DNA of 64,000 nucleotides. Origin: Porodaedalea pini (lineage: Eukaryota > Basidiomycota > Agaricomycetes > Hymenochaetales > Hymenochaetaceae). The notes beneath the pieces were generated by a model. The model made no database searches. It was not told the origin of the DNA and worked only from the letters and a program-made list of their open reading frames with translations. Positions within the stretch are counted from its first letter, which is position 1; each line of letters starts with the position of its first letter. A program made the translations under genes and the position numbers. Shown in pieces: positions 1-11,629 of the stretch. Location: contig NBAY01000001.1 of NCBI GenBank assembly GCA_002794775.1, forward strand, positions 1,302,001 through 1,366,000, given 5' to 3'.

Positions 1-422
1 AGACCTGTTGTGAGAAAAGGAGGATGGAAAGAGCTTGAAGTGGAACACAAATCTTGCTGCTGGACCATGAATACTGAATGGATTGGCTTCAAACTTGCAG
101 GAGCTGTTGTATAGTCATATAATTAATTTACAGTCACAGGAAAGAATTTATAGATAGATGTAAGCCATAATTTTGAATCTCAGTGGAAATGTATGAGAGA
201 ACAGACAGCTGCACTTGTTTGATCTCCACCACCTACACAGTCAATATATTGCTCCTATTTTACACATTTTTCTCTGAGAACGTGCTTTTTTTTGATATTA
301 ATGAGCAGTACTGTGCAGAATTCATAGAGAAATAGCATTCATTCTAATTTTTCAACACTTTGCTCTGACGCGCTCATTTCACGTGACATGCACGTGTCGC
401 AGGACTTATGAAAAAGCTGTAA
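1..422. other. No gene recognised
   Basis: This is AT-rich sequence with no convincing reading frame. Earlier exons of the helicase that follows could lie here or before the window, but I see no helicase motif in it. Confidence 0.5.
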
Positions 423-504
423 GAGGACGGCTGCAAATATCAGAGAGCAGTTACTAATCATTGCCAGAAGTCAGGGATTATGCGATTCAAGACCTCGGTC
501 ATTA
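421..504 (+). repeat. 84-bp duplicated segment, copy A
   Basis: Matches 5005-5088 in direct orientation with 7 mismatches by eye and no gap. It lies immediately before the Walker A exon of the helicase, and both copies are open in the same frame. Confidence 0.85.
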
Positions 505-2038
505 ATATTCTGTCAGGTCCACCTGGTACTGGAAAGACGACTACGATTTCTGTCGCAATGCGAGAGGTGCATTCTTTGCGAAGAACCGCGTGGGTTGTAG
601 CACAATCTAATGTCGGCGTCAAAAATATTGCGGAAAGTCTCTGCAAGCATGACGTCGATTTCAAACTACTGGTCTCCAAGGAGTTTCATTTCGAATGGTG
701 AGTGTTTTGCAGCCCTGCTTCGCATAGAGAACTAACTATGTAAACAGGCACGAGCACATTTACGCAGAAGTAAATGATCATCTGATTCGCACCGATGAGC
801 TGCCAAGTATTCCAAGAGATGTAGAGCTGTTATTTTATGGGACTCGCGTTGTGCTCTGCACGATCAGCACACTTTCCAACCCAACGCTTGAAAGCATAGG
901 TCTCTTTGGCCTTGTGCCCTTGGAAATGCTTGTAGTTGACGAGGCGTCGCAGATCGGTGTCTTGGATTATCTGGTGCGTACGCGCCGCAGTTCGCAACTC
1001 AGCGCCGATGCTGACATCTCTCATTTTCTTTCCATAGCATCTTTTCGGCCGCTTTAAGGAGCTGAAGAAGGCTTGTTTCTTCGGAGATCCAAAACAGCGT
1101 GAGTAGATTACGTCTCTCGCACCTTTACTCTATGTGCTTACCATCTTCCTACTTTTTTTCCAAGTGCCGCCATATGGACAGGATGCGGCGCCGACACTAC
1201 AAAGCATTTACGACATTCCGCACTTGAAATCATCTGCATATTTCTTAGACACGCAATGTCAGTGCTTCTCCGGAGAATGTTGTTTTGAAAGATCTTCGCT
1301 GACAATTTTCATATGTTAGATCGCATGCCGATTGAAATAGGCGCTTTTATTTCACAAGCCGTATACTCATCGAAGTTGAAGTCTGTGCACGGGATAACAG
1401 GATGGACCTGCATGAAATTTGTCGACGTCTGGAATGGTAGCGAAGAGAAGGCAGGGAAAAGCTGGAAGGTGAGTCGATCGGCCCTTCGTTACTGCCGTTG
1501 CATTCATGTCACAGAATTGCACAGAATACGCGGGAAGTCCAAACGATTGTCCATTTAGTTCGGCACTATTACAAAAATAAGGATTATTGCATCATTACGC
1601 CATACGATGCGCAGAGGAATGCTATCCAGAAAGCACTGAAGAGAGAAAACCTGCCATGGGAAAATGTATTCAATGTCGATAGCTTCCAAGGTTGCGATGA
1701 GGATCATTTAATCGAGCTTCCATCTTACTGACATGTGTTTTCTTCATTGTTTCAGGTAATAAGCGCAGTACGTCCTTGTCTCCGTAGTGCGAACGGCAGG
1801 GCCGTGTTTCTTGAAGTCGCAAAACCGGGTGAACGTAATGCTCACGCGATGCAAGGCTGGAATGATCATTGTCAGCAAGCGCGAGTTTACGCGTTACGAC
1901 AACGTGCGCAAGACGCTACTCGGAAAGCTCGTTCTGCACTGGGAGGGAAAGGTTGGAAGAGCCGACGCTTGGTGTAAGTGGACTGAGGTCGCCGAGAAGA
2001 AAGTGGATTTACCAGGTGCACCCGCGAGTCGTAGCTAG
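423..2038 (+). CDS. SF1 (Upf1/DNA2-like, ZNFX1-type) helicase, 3' part, possibly decayed
   Basis: ATP-dependent helicase core of the Upf1-like superfamily 1, in about seven exons. The motifs come in family order: Walker A GPPGTGKTTT (about 508-540), Walker B DEASQ (about 937-955), GDPKQ (about 1085-1100), YRMP across an intron (about 1320), DSFQG (about 1677-1692) and the C-terminal NVMLTRCK block (about 1830-1855). It ends at TAG 2036-2038. The frame is closed by a stop at 420-422, so the long N-terminal region usual for these proteins is missing or lies upstream. After DSFQG the conserved YVLVSVVRT block resumes at about 1770, but I find no GT donor at the expected exon end near 1705. Read straight through, the frame stops at 1729. 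This suggests a decaying gene. The first 84 bases of the frame are also found near 5005. Confidence 0.6.
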
Positions 2039-3074
2039 AACTTCAGAACGGTTAGGAGATCGCAGAAACTTTGACATCGTAGAGCTGCCAGCGCCGCGTT
2101 TTCATTCACTTGCTGTCCCAAGTTCAGATGTAGAACATAACGTACTGCAGGTTTAATGTCTGAATGCGTTTCGCGGGACATGCCAATTGGCTGTCGCATC
2201 TTGATTCTTGAACGCGTTGTGACTTTCACACGTTTCCTTCTCCTTCTCCGCCATCTCTCTGTTTGCTATTGCTTTCTTCCGTATGGATCAGTCTAACCAC
2301 CAAGGATTGTGCAAGACCTTCGTTGGAATTTTGGCCATCTGACCAGCTCAACTTGTTTCTACATTGCCTTCGCCAATCTCAAGCAAAAGGTCATGCGAAC
2401 TTGGTCGCTTGCATGTGAAAGCGGAATGTGCACCCATCAACACAATGTTAGCAGGGTCGCACTTCTACAAGGATCTTCGCAGGCAGACAAGAGCCATATG
2501 GTAAAAGCTCCGTTGATTCGGAATATGATCATATTCAATATGTTGGTCCCAAGCTATTCTTATTTGTTGCTGCAGGCACGCCTCTGGGGAATCGTCTACG
2601 TGACTTCTACTCAGTATCATCAGATAGCTCATGGAGAGGCTTTCTACAGCCGTTCGTAGTCTTGCATGTAGAACATTTTATCGCAAAGTCTTCGTATCTG
2701 TATGTCGCTCATCTCGTGCCTCGAGACAATCGTCTAATTTTAAATCTATGCAGAAGGCGGCGATCGGATGTTTCTCAACTTCTGGCATATAAAAATCTTG
2801 TCTTTGACCACGAGCTCCCTGATCTGATGACCGCGCATCCTTCGCGTAGATGTCTCAATTTCGGCTCATGGCTAATAATGAATTCCGGTCGCCTTGCTGA
2901 ACTGGATGCATATGACTACATTGCAGAGACTTTTTTTTTCCACGTTGCTCTGATGTGAGAATGATGCCGAGAAGTGTTTTAAAGAGGCTTGCGATGGGAG
3001 TGTTTGAAGCTACCCCAGTACTTTGCAGTACTCGGTCTCTGAAACTGGCTGAACTCTGCAACTTCTGGCCCACT
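2039..3074. other. No gene recognised
   Basis: Several short open frames occur (for example 2309-2659), but none shows a domain or exon pattern. The last part is the likely upstream region of the lipase gene. Confidence 0.5.
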
Positions 3075-4350
3075 ATGTTATTTACGCGCTCCATTCTCTG
3101 CGTCGTCGCGTTCGCAGCGGTGGTGTTTGCATCCCCTGTGCCGCAGATCGAGCGGCGCAGCATCTCGCAGTCGCTCATGGATGATCTGAAAAGATACGTG
3201 CAATTTGCGGCCGGAGCGGACCAGCTCTTCTGTACTGCTCCACTGGGAACTACATTGGTGACAACTGTAAGCATCCGGCAAAGTTGCACATAAATTCATA
3301 CATCTAACTCTGACTTCTTTCCTTTGTTACTAGTTTAATGACGATGCAACCAACACACAAGGATACGTCGCACGCGATGATGATCGCGAAGAAATTATCG
3401 TTGCGTATCGAGGCAGTCTCCAGCTCCAGGATTTCGTTACAGGTGCAGACCTCGTTCGTTTCCTTGTGGCAATGGCTAATATCGTTGATTCGCATCTGTA
3501 GACCTGGAGTTCGCGTTGGTGGACTACTCGTCACCTGGAGTTTCAGGGACGGACGGTGTCCAGGCGCACCAGGGATTCATCACTGCTTTCAACAGTGTCG
3601 CATCGACTGTGAACTCCACTGTCACGGGCCAGCTTAATGTGCACCCGACATATTCACTTATCTCAACCGGCCACTCACTTGGCGCAGCGCTTGCCTCCCT
3701 CGGCGGTGTATCGCTTGCGGCGAATTTCCCGGGCATACCGTTGAGGATGTTCACATTTGGCCAGCCGAGGACGGGTAATCCGGCGTACGCCTCTCTTGCG
3801 GAAAACCTCGTCGGTGTTTCGAATATCTTTAGAGGTGAGGTTTGCTCTGATAGATCTCCAAGAATAAAACTGACTGCGCCTTTCTTCTCCGCAGGCACCG
3901 AGACTTATGGTGCGCGTCTTCGATGTGAATGATGGACCGCATACTAACGACTCCGCGTACTCAGACGGTGTACCTACCATCCCTCCTCTAGAGTGGGGCT
4001 ACGAGCATCAGTACGTCCTGCACCCCTTCGTATCTTAACGGATTCTGACGATTTTATATTTAGTGGATCCGAATTCTGGGTTTCTCACGATCCAAGTACG
4101 TTGCGTATATCTCCCTCCTATTCAGAATGCTAACATGAGGGTAAAACTCAGACACCGATCCCAGCAATGTTGTTGCGTGCTCTGGACGCGAGGACCCGTC
4201 GTGCAGCGATTCAATACCTTCAACGGGTATCAACGATGCGCATCTGCGCTACTTCGGCCAGGGTAAGTAGTTGAAGCTTTAGCTACGTACTGATACTGAC
4301 ATACTCGAGTGTCTTTAGTCATACCTTTTGATCCTACCGTCTGTTTCTGA
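3075..4350 (+). CDS. Secreted class 3 (Rhizomucor-type) lipase
   Basis: Triacylglycerol lipase or related esterase, probably exported. Seven exons fit: 3075-3266, 3334-3442, 3502-3839, 3895-4010, 4064-4095, 4152-4262 and 4319-4350, giving about 309 residues, normal for the family. The N-terminus is a hydrophobic signal peptide (MLFTRSILCVVAFAAVVFAS). GYVARDDDREEIIVAYRGS is the conserved strand and oxyanion-hole region, GHSLGAAL holds the nucleophilic serine, and the DGVPTIPP and GYEH stretches supply the likely catalytic Asp and His. The C-terminus has several cysteines, as in secreted family members. The donor of intron 3 (GTTTGC at 3840) was chosen because it keeps the conserved downstream frame. 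The alternative GTGAGG at 3836 leads to an early stop. Confidence 0.88.
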
Positions 4351-4651
4351 TAGCGAAAGCTACTTCCGTTCTTTTCTTTGGATCTTGTACTGGACAATGC
4401 GGAGTTGAAGTTGGGTAAAACGGATGCAATTTTGTTTGTAGTTATTGCAGACTTTTCTCACGGTGACTCGTTTGCTTGAGGTAGTCTGTTCTACATTGAA
4501 ACAAATAAAAGATGTTGGCATTATCAAATTGTAAAACAGTAAACTCAGTCTTCCGTGGTAAAAGACTCTGTTATTATAAAGTACCTGTAAAACAGTAAAC
4601 TACATGATGATGATACGGCACTGTTAAAGAATCGAAATAAAAGGATAAGCT

Positions 4652-4684
4652 CACCTCAGTCTTCCATGGTAAAAGACTGAGGTG
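4652..4684. repeat. Perfect 12-bp stem hairpin
   Basis: The 12-base arms CACCTCAGTCTT and AAGACTGAGGTG flank a 9-base loop. A weaker version of the same motif (CAGTCTTCCGTGGTAAAAGAC) lies about 110 bases upstream, each preceded by a GTAAAACAGTAAACT repeat. Confidence 0.8.
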
Positions 4685-5004
4685 GCAAAGAGACGAACGT
4701 TCAAACTATATGCTACGACGATCCGTTACCAAACTAAGTGATGTCGATCTTTACTCTCAACACAAATACTCGTGTGAGTTCCCAGATGGTGATCGTAGAC
4801 TCACTGTACGTAACCAGCTAAACTACTGCAACCCTCGAGGCTATGAACCTTATGATCGCGTCTTGATGCCAGTACCATCATCTTTCTCGGGACAGGATGG
4901 TTCGTCTTGTAGATGATTTTTCACGAGCTACCTCTGAATTGAAAGTTCACAAGGTGTGTTCTATGTCACTGTGCTCGTTTCGATTTGTACACATTGATAT
5001 TCTT

Positions 5005-5088
5005 AAGAGGACGGCTGCAAACATCAGAGAGCAGTTACTGATCATTTCCAGAAGTCAGGGATTACGCGATTCAAAATCTCGTTCATTA
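5005..5088 (+). repeat. 84-bp duplicated segment, copy B
   Basis: Direct copy of 421-504 (about 92% identical), placed just upstream of the frame of the two-domain kinase. Confidence 0.85.
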
Positions 5089-5090
5089 CT

Positions 5091-7886
5091 ATGGTGCGCC
5101 ATGAATATGACTTCGCAGGAATAGTAGACTTTCATAGCTTTGTTTCTAGTTCTTCGTCAAAGACTCCACTTCAAGAACTGCAAACTCTTTCTCGACTCCT
5201 GCCTCTGCAAAGCTATCTAAGACAGGGCGAGGTCTCCGACCTGTTGGATTCACTACTCGAAGCATGCTGGAACTACGCGCAGACAAGTAACGATGTCTGT
5301 CCATTTTTGCATCAACATTCAACAAAAGCATCACTAAAATAACAAAATCTCGCAGGTTTTTTTGCGAGAAGACATCGACACCCAAAGAGAGATATACAAG
5401 TCCGATCACGATGCTGATCGCGTCAACCTAAAACGCCTCCTAAGAGATTGTGTACGGCAAACCAATGTTCAGCAGTTGCTATCTAACATGACCGCGCACG
5501 AGAATTCCGTCCTTCATAGTGCTATTAACCTGGTATGCGTAAATTCAAGGTCGATTCTTTCAGGATACGCGGGGTTTCGCTGAGTTCTTCATCCAGGAAT
5601 TACGGTCGATCTCAGACCAAGGGCCCGATTCTCAGACAGTCCGCTTGTTTAAAGAGTTTCTATCCCGCCTGGAGATAGAGCCAATGCAAGGCCGGAAGTC
5701 AAGAGAAATACAAGACCTCACTGGAAAAATCGTTAGAATCAGCAAGTATCCGATTGCTTGGGGTGCCGTGTGTGCCGTCTGGAAGGGTGAACTGTACGGA
5801 AAATCTGTAACTCTGCATAGCCCTTCACCGCCTGTGACGTATAGGCCAGAGAACGATGAAATCAATGTTTTGAAGGTCATTTTTATTGTCTTTCCTCTGG
5901 GCGATTTTCTATATTGAGCAAGTCTTCAATCGCTCACAGAATTCAATAGAATGGGCATCATTCGACCATCCTCACGTTTTACCACTGCTGGGCATCTGTA
6001 GAGAATTCGATAAGCGTGAGATCGCATTAGTGTCGCCATGGATGGAGAACCAAACTGCGGAGAATTTCATGAGAACGAACCCTGGCGCTGATCGCTTGAA
6101 ACTTGTGAGTCAGCAAGACTATGCTTTGCACACAAAATCTAAGCGTATTCGATGGAAGATTACAGAGATTGCATCTGGGCTAGTCTACTTGCACAGTCGA
6201 TCCCCGCCTTATGTACATGGTCTATTGACCGCGGTGAGCTCATTGTAATTTTGAATATCTAGCGGCCAAAAACAGAGCTGATTTGAGATCGAAGTCTGGG
6301 GTTCTCGTGAATGAAGAGAAGCAGGCTGTTGTCGGAGGGTTTGCATCAGCAACATTTGAAAAAGGCTGGATGACTCCTCTTCGGTGGTTAGCACCGGAGA
6401 ACATCAAACGAACGACATACTCATTGACCACTGCGTCAGACACGTACAGCTTCGCCATGACAGCACTTCAAGTACGCAACTAAATAAACAACATTATGGT
6501 CTGTTTTGCTTAGTCTGATGGCTCGCAGATAATGACCGGGGCAATACCATTCGAGGGAGTAGATTCCCCAGCCAGTGTTATCGATTTGCTTGAGAGAGGC
6601 GAGCGCCCTGCTCGCCCTGATCGGAAGCTCGTCCATCACGGGCTCGACGATAGACTCTGGTCACTTATATCTCGATGTTGGGTGCAGGATCCCAAAGTTC
6701 GTCCGCCAATGACCGAAGTCCTTCGAGAGCTCAAGAAAATGCGGGAGCTTCCTGCCCTAAATGTAAGGGATCTTACGAGCTTTATCACACTTGGAAACGG
6801 CGGCGTAGGTGATATCCGAGATTGTGGCGCATTCGGCGACATTCGAATCGGTATCCTGAAGGACGCAGGGCCAGTCGCCTTAAAAACGTTAAACATTAAA
6901 GGGAAGACGCAGCCCGTACTCCGGCATACTAAGGTATGGATAAAGTGATCTCATTCATTGTTAATGAAGGCCGTTGCTTAATCAGGTTCATATATAGAGA
7001 TTTCTTAGGGAAGCATCAATCTGGAACGATCTGAAGCATCCAAATGTCTTACCGTTCCTTGGAACCGCGGATCCTCCTGGATTGTCAACGTGTCTCGTCT
7101 CTCCATGGATGGAAAATGGTAATTTGATTGAATATATGAAGAGGCACTCCGGCGAGTCGTCACTTCATATCGTTGAGTAACTTCTCTGGAAGGTATAGAA
7201 CGAGGGTTGTTATTAATTTCAATGTCCTGCATCGTTGACAGGCTCGAGGGATTGCACGAGGGCTTTCTTACCTGCATGCTCACAAACCTAATGCCGTGAT
7301 CCATGGTGACTTAAGAGGGGTACACATTCATTCTGTTGCCGGGTCGAAAGGTCGGACTGAATTTAGATGACAGGCGAACGTCTTGATCTCCAACTCTGGC
7401 GAGCCATTGCTTTGCGACTTCGGACTCGCTGTCATCATCGAGGACCTCGCTCAGATGCCAATCTCGTCCTTGCTCCAGGATGCAGGTAATCCACGCTGGA
7501 TGGCACCAGAGCTGTTTGTTGGCGAGCAGCAAGTCAGCACGGCGTCGGATGTTTGGGCGTTAGGCATGGTTCTCTTGGAGGTGTGTTTTTGACCGTCGAA
7601 TGTAGACATCACAGCCCTCTGACTGAATGCTTTGTGATGATTGTTTCTGCTGCAGATAACAAGTCTTGACATGCCCTATTGTGAGCTCAAGAACTCTGCG
7701 CAGGTCATCGTGGAGGTGCACAAGGGGAGTCTTCCTTCCCGACCTTTAGGGGAAGACGCTGTACGTCGAGGACTGAGCGACGAGCTTTGGGCACTCATGG
7801 TGAGGTGTTGGGCGCAAAATGCAGATGATAGGCCCCTAGCTGTTGATGTTTTGAATGTGATCGAATCGTTCGCAAATGCAGAATAA
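5091..7886 (+). CDS. Tandem kinase-domain protein (pseudokinase + TKL kinase)
   Basis: Cytosolic tyrosine-kinase-like protein with two kinase domains in one chain. An N-terminal helical region (about 5091-5660) is followed by domain 1 (about 5700-6750) and domain 2 (about 6780-7883). One exon (6532-6948) runs from the end of domain 1 (CWVQDPKVRPPM) into the start of domain 2, so they are one protein. Domain 1 lacks the catalytic residues: the VAxK position reads VTLHS, the HRD region reads VHGLL, and DFG is replaced by GGF. Domain 2 keeps VALKTL, a modified catalytic loop HGDLRGAN, and CDFGLA. The order pseudokinase-then-kinase resembles JAK family architecture, though TKL expansions are typical of Agaricomycetes. 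The 5' end is uncertain and the true start may be upstream. A decayed inverted relative lies at 14,059-15,190. Confidence 0.8.
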
Positions 7887-8010
7887 GTTCTTTTTTTTTT
7901 CCGGTTTATCCCTTTATAGCCTCCGCATTGTAACTATTTGTTCATTTTGCACACAATCCTTTCACGCATAAACCCTGTATGATACTGAGCAGTTGTGACC
8001 TATACGGGCT

Positions 8011-10228
8011 TTAAGCTGAAGACGCGCTACGCTTTTCTAGGTCCAAATCCACAGGTATCTGCTCGACGCTCTTATCATCATACTCACTATCTTCATAAAT
8101 GGGAGCGTCGAGCATGGTCTCTCGCGCAGGGAAGAGCACAGAGGTGATGTAGTACACAAACGAAGCCGAGAAGAACTGGAATACGTAACTCTAGAATTAT
8201 TGCGAGGTCGCACAAGGGAATTGGAGCAACTCACCCCGAATATCCAGGCAAAATCGAAGACGTGCACGGCACCGCCGATCTTGATGTTCGTGTTGATGGA
8301 GTTGATGAGCCCGGGCATGTTGGGAGTCACGGAGACGAGTAAGGCGAGGGCTGCGCGCCAATTCTGGATTTCAGGCAAACACTTAGCGTATCACATAGCA
8401 AAGGAGAAAAAGAGTTGGAAGTTTACCACTCCACCGGCGTAACGATACCGCCCATGTGGACGATACATGGATGGGACGTCCACGTTTCCGTGATGGAGGA
8501 GCCAGTACTGGAAGAATGGACTTCAGACGATTGAAACGGTATTAAGACGCGGTGGGCTCACGTCGGTGACCATTATGCCGGCGAAGGGGCCTAGGAAGAC
8601 GGAATATCCGTTCTGATGATATGTTATATCTATATTACTCCATCAACATAGTACGAAAGAATAAGTTACCATGAACGCGAGGAAACCAGAGGCACTGCGC
8701 AAATATTGATAATCGCCCTTTTCGTGGAACAGACAGCAGAATGTACCTTGCGAGGATCTCCCAAGGGCAGAGCGCCCAGCCTCCAATGAACGCACAGATG
8801 ACTTGCCCTCGACGGATATTGATATACTAGTACACCAATAAATTTCTCAGATTAGATTCCCAGCCAGGACCAAACAGAAATTTACCCTCGGCCAAAGAGC
8901 AGTCATATCATTTCCAGCGCACAATGAGTTTGCAGAGATGTTAGTTCCAATCGTAGCAAGGCAGAAGGCAAATGCTGCGAAGAAGGCAGCGGTGCGGTTG
9001 TCCCATTTGTCAATGAGCGTGAGCGGGTCCCAGAGGACGATACCGTACAAACTCGAGCCAGCGCTTGTCACCGCGATGCCGATGAAGCCGCAGAAAGTAA
9101 ATGCGATCGGGATGATGATGAATTGGATGTACTGGCTTCAAGAGTTTATTAGCATCTGGCACGAGTTTGTACGGAGATGGCTGGCGTACTCCCTTTCACT
9201 CTTCGCGTATCTCTATATTTAAAAAGTAAGAATTGTCGAACTGATAAGGAGGGAACAAATATCACTTACTGTAAAATCTGGAATATTAACCGCCAGCGTC
9301 GAGTAAATGCCCAATGCGCTATTGAGTGCACTCAACCACGCCCACGACAGCGCACTACCTGACACGCCCGCAGACTGCGCGAAGAGGCCCTCGCTCGTAG
9401 GCACCTTGACGAATGACCAGATGAGCATTGCGAGCCACGCAATGGGCACGACGATGCCCTTCGCGACGAAGAGCCAGCGGATCTTCTGCGGCGAGACGAA
9501 CATGAAGGGAAACTGGAGCAGCCAGTAAAGGATGTAACAGAGCATGCCCGAGGTCGTGATGTGCGCGCCTGGGGAGAGGTGGTTGTGCATCCTGGCGAGG
9601 GAAGGCCAGATGGCCTTTAGCATCTGAAATATATTCATTAGATACCGGATTGAGATCCGAGAACGGAAGCTAGATCTGAGATGACTGACCTGGTATACAC
9701 TTTCGGAGCCGGTGTAGGTTTGTACACCGAACCAGAACATGGACAGGATAACACGGCTGATGACGCTGAAGTAGCTGAACCAGAAGCCGAAAGATGAGCG
9801 ATTAAGGACCGGGAACGGCACATGCAGCCGTGCTCCGATCGTTCCATTCGCAACCATGACCACTGCTATAATGATATGCCCGACAGCAATAGCCGGGAGC
9901 GCCTGCTTCCTACAGACAAGTCAGCGCACAGCTATCGTCTGCAAGAACCTGAGCAGTACCAGGAGAGACCGATAGCTAACATCGAAGACGCTAACTCCCA
10001 GACAGCGACATTGGTCGCGTCACTTATCCAATACATAATATAGTTCATGGTCGTCCATGTCCGCAGGTGCGGCGGGACGGGATCCATGTCCTTATTACTG
10101 AATGAACTATTCGGAGCGAAAGTCGATGCCTCTGGCTTGAGTACCCATGTTTCGCGCTTTCCGAGCGCCGTGAAGCGAGAGCGTAGTCCAGAGCTCATGA
10201 CAAGCAGCGAAGAGGAACAAAGTTCCAC
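8011..10228 (-). CDS. NCS1-family nucleobase/nucleoside/thiamine permease
   Basis: Plasma-membrane cation symporter of the NCS1 family (Fur4/Fui1/Dal4/Thi-type). At least eight exons on the minus strand give about 12 hydrophobic segments. The N-terminus carries the hallmark NxDMxP and W-rich stretch (NKDMDPVPPHLRTWTTMNY, about 10,060-10,130). Conserved blocks include FWFGVQTYTGSESVYQ, an IGTNISANSLCAGNDM block (NCS1 signature near TM8, about 8890-8950), and the PxxGIMVTDYW motif near TM10. The tail is hydrophilic and acidic, ending at the stop 8011-8013. Translation could start at 10,228 or 10,198. The substrate cannot be told from the sequence. An aryl-alcohol or thiamine link to neighbours is not evident. 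Confidence 0.85.
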
Positions 10229-10474
10229 TCAAACACAGAGCGCACGGAGTTCTTAAGGCATGCAAAATAGAAGCTCTGCGGGAAAGATAAGGTGATAAGC
10301 ATGGGCGCGACGGCAAGCCGTGGGTGCAGAATTGCGGAAGTTGATTAAAAAAACTTGTAGCCGAGCAGCATCCCTAAACAAGGCATGCATGATCAAATTC
10401 GGGCGGTGATAAGATGCGAGAAAACCCAAAGGAAAAGATATATAGCTCTACGAGAACCACATAATGTACACGTG

Positions 10475-11323
10475 TTATATCGGAAGGAGGCTGCCTGCTC
10501 CGCGAAGAGCCATCTGCGATCCGAATCGTAACGTCTGCACACCACCTGGGAAGTATGCCAGTACGTACGACACGAGCGCCACTACCTATGCAACATCCAT
10601 ATCGTCAAACTTGAAGCAGACAGGAAAACAATCCGGGACGCACCTGCACAATAGCAAAGACTAAAGACCCGATGTATGATTTTGCCCCAACGGCAAAGTA
10701 GAGCGTCAAACCAAGGCTTGCCAGGTAAGCAAAAGTGAACGGTAGCCTCTCTTTTGAGAAAAGGTGCTTGATATGATTAATCGGCCCTATCAAGACGGAA
10801 AAGCTGCAACAGGGTTAGAGAAAACGTGACTACCAAAAGCAGGGAAGACTCACCCGAACATGACGAGTATGCTCCCCAGGCTAATGTGCAATGATGTTCA
10901 GTGCCGGATTCTGCGTAACATATAGAGGTGCGAACCTGAATGCAAGAGCGAATTTGCCTGGCCGGATAGCCAGAAAAGGCAGGGTGAAGAATGCGACGAA
11001 AAAACATGCCACAGCACCGAGCAGGCATGCACCAAATCCTAGTAATCTGGCATTCCAAATATGTTAGAATTCACATCACAAGGAATTGTGTGCGCAGCTT
11101 ACCTCTCCCATCTCGACAGAGCGAAGTATGCTTCCTCCTCATTTGATCGTTCGCTCGATCGTAATGGGACATACGCACCCCCGACTGCGTTGTAAAACCG
11201 TGAAAATGGGTTCGCGCCGGTAGTTGGCTGCGCCTGCTGCGAGTCGTCTGCGTCGCCGCGCGCCCAGCGAAATTGGGACAGATTGGCACGGAAATTTTGC
11301 TCCGTGCTTGGTGTTGGTGCCAT
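10475..11323 (-). CDS. SFT2: SFT2-like Golgi vesicle transport protein
   Basis: Four-helix membrane protein of the Got1/Sft2 family, acting in retrograde endosome-to-Golgi transport or vesicle fusion at the Golgi. The cytosolic N-terminus contains FSRFYNAVGGAYVPL, then SRWER before the first membrane segment (LLGFGACLLGAVACFF). The next blocks are the conserved TLPFLAIRPGKFALAF, GPINHIKHLFSKERLPFT and ATAYLASLGLTLYFAVG-like segments. The protein ends in GSLLPI at the stop 10,475-10,477. There are about five exons. The start MAPTPSTEQ was chosen as the first ATG of the frame. It is divergently arranged with the kinase at 11,630. Confidence 0.87.
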
Positions 11324-11629
11324 TCAGATGAATGTAAGCGTTGATGTGCAGCAAACAAGGATTGAGAACGTCGACGTTGAGCAGGGTCTTCGCCGTCGTC
11401 TCCTTGTCGTCGCCGCGTCGTTAGAGCGCGTGACGCATGACCGAAAGGGGAAGACGCGCGCACGCTGTAAGTGTTACGTCAGACTTCTTCGACGCGTCGA
11501 GACAGACAGGAGCCGGCTTTCATATCGAGTCCAGCTCAACATCGCCCAGGTCTCCCTCCGCTCGTGTTCATCGCGAGCCACGTCGAGCACAAACTGTGGG
11601 GTAAAATTCAACAATTCCTAGCTATCAAC

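Larger units (their letters stand above)
4351..5090. other. Intergenic, with a hairpin and a duplicated segment
   Basis: Lies between the lipase stop and the first confident frame of the two-domain kinase. It holds the 4652-4684 hairpin and the 5005-5088 duplication. Short frames at 4710-4916 and 4897-5124 could be 5' exons of the kinase gene, but nothing in them is recognisable. Confidence 0.5.

Noticed and set aside
2309..2659. 116-residue open frame
   Set aside because: No recognisable domain or start context.
8841..8860. TCTCAG in the permease gene as part of a thiamine riboswitch
   Set aside because: It falls at an intron edge and none of the other conserved riboswitch elements are present.
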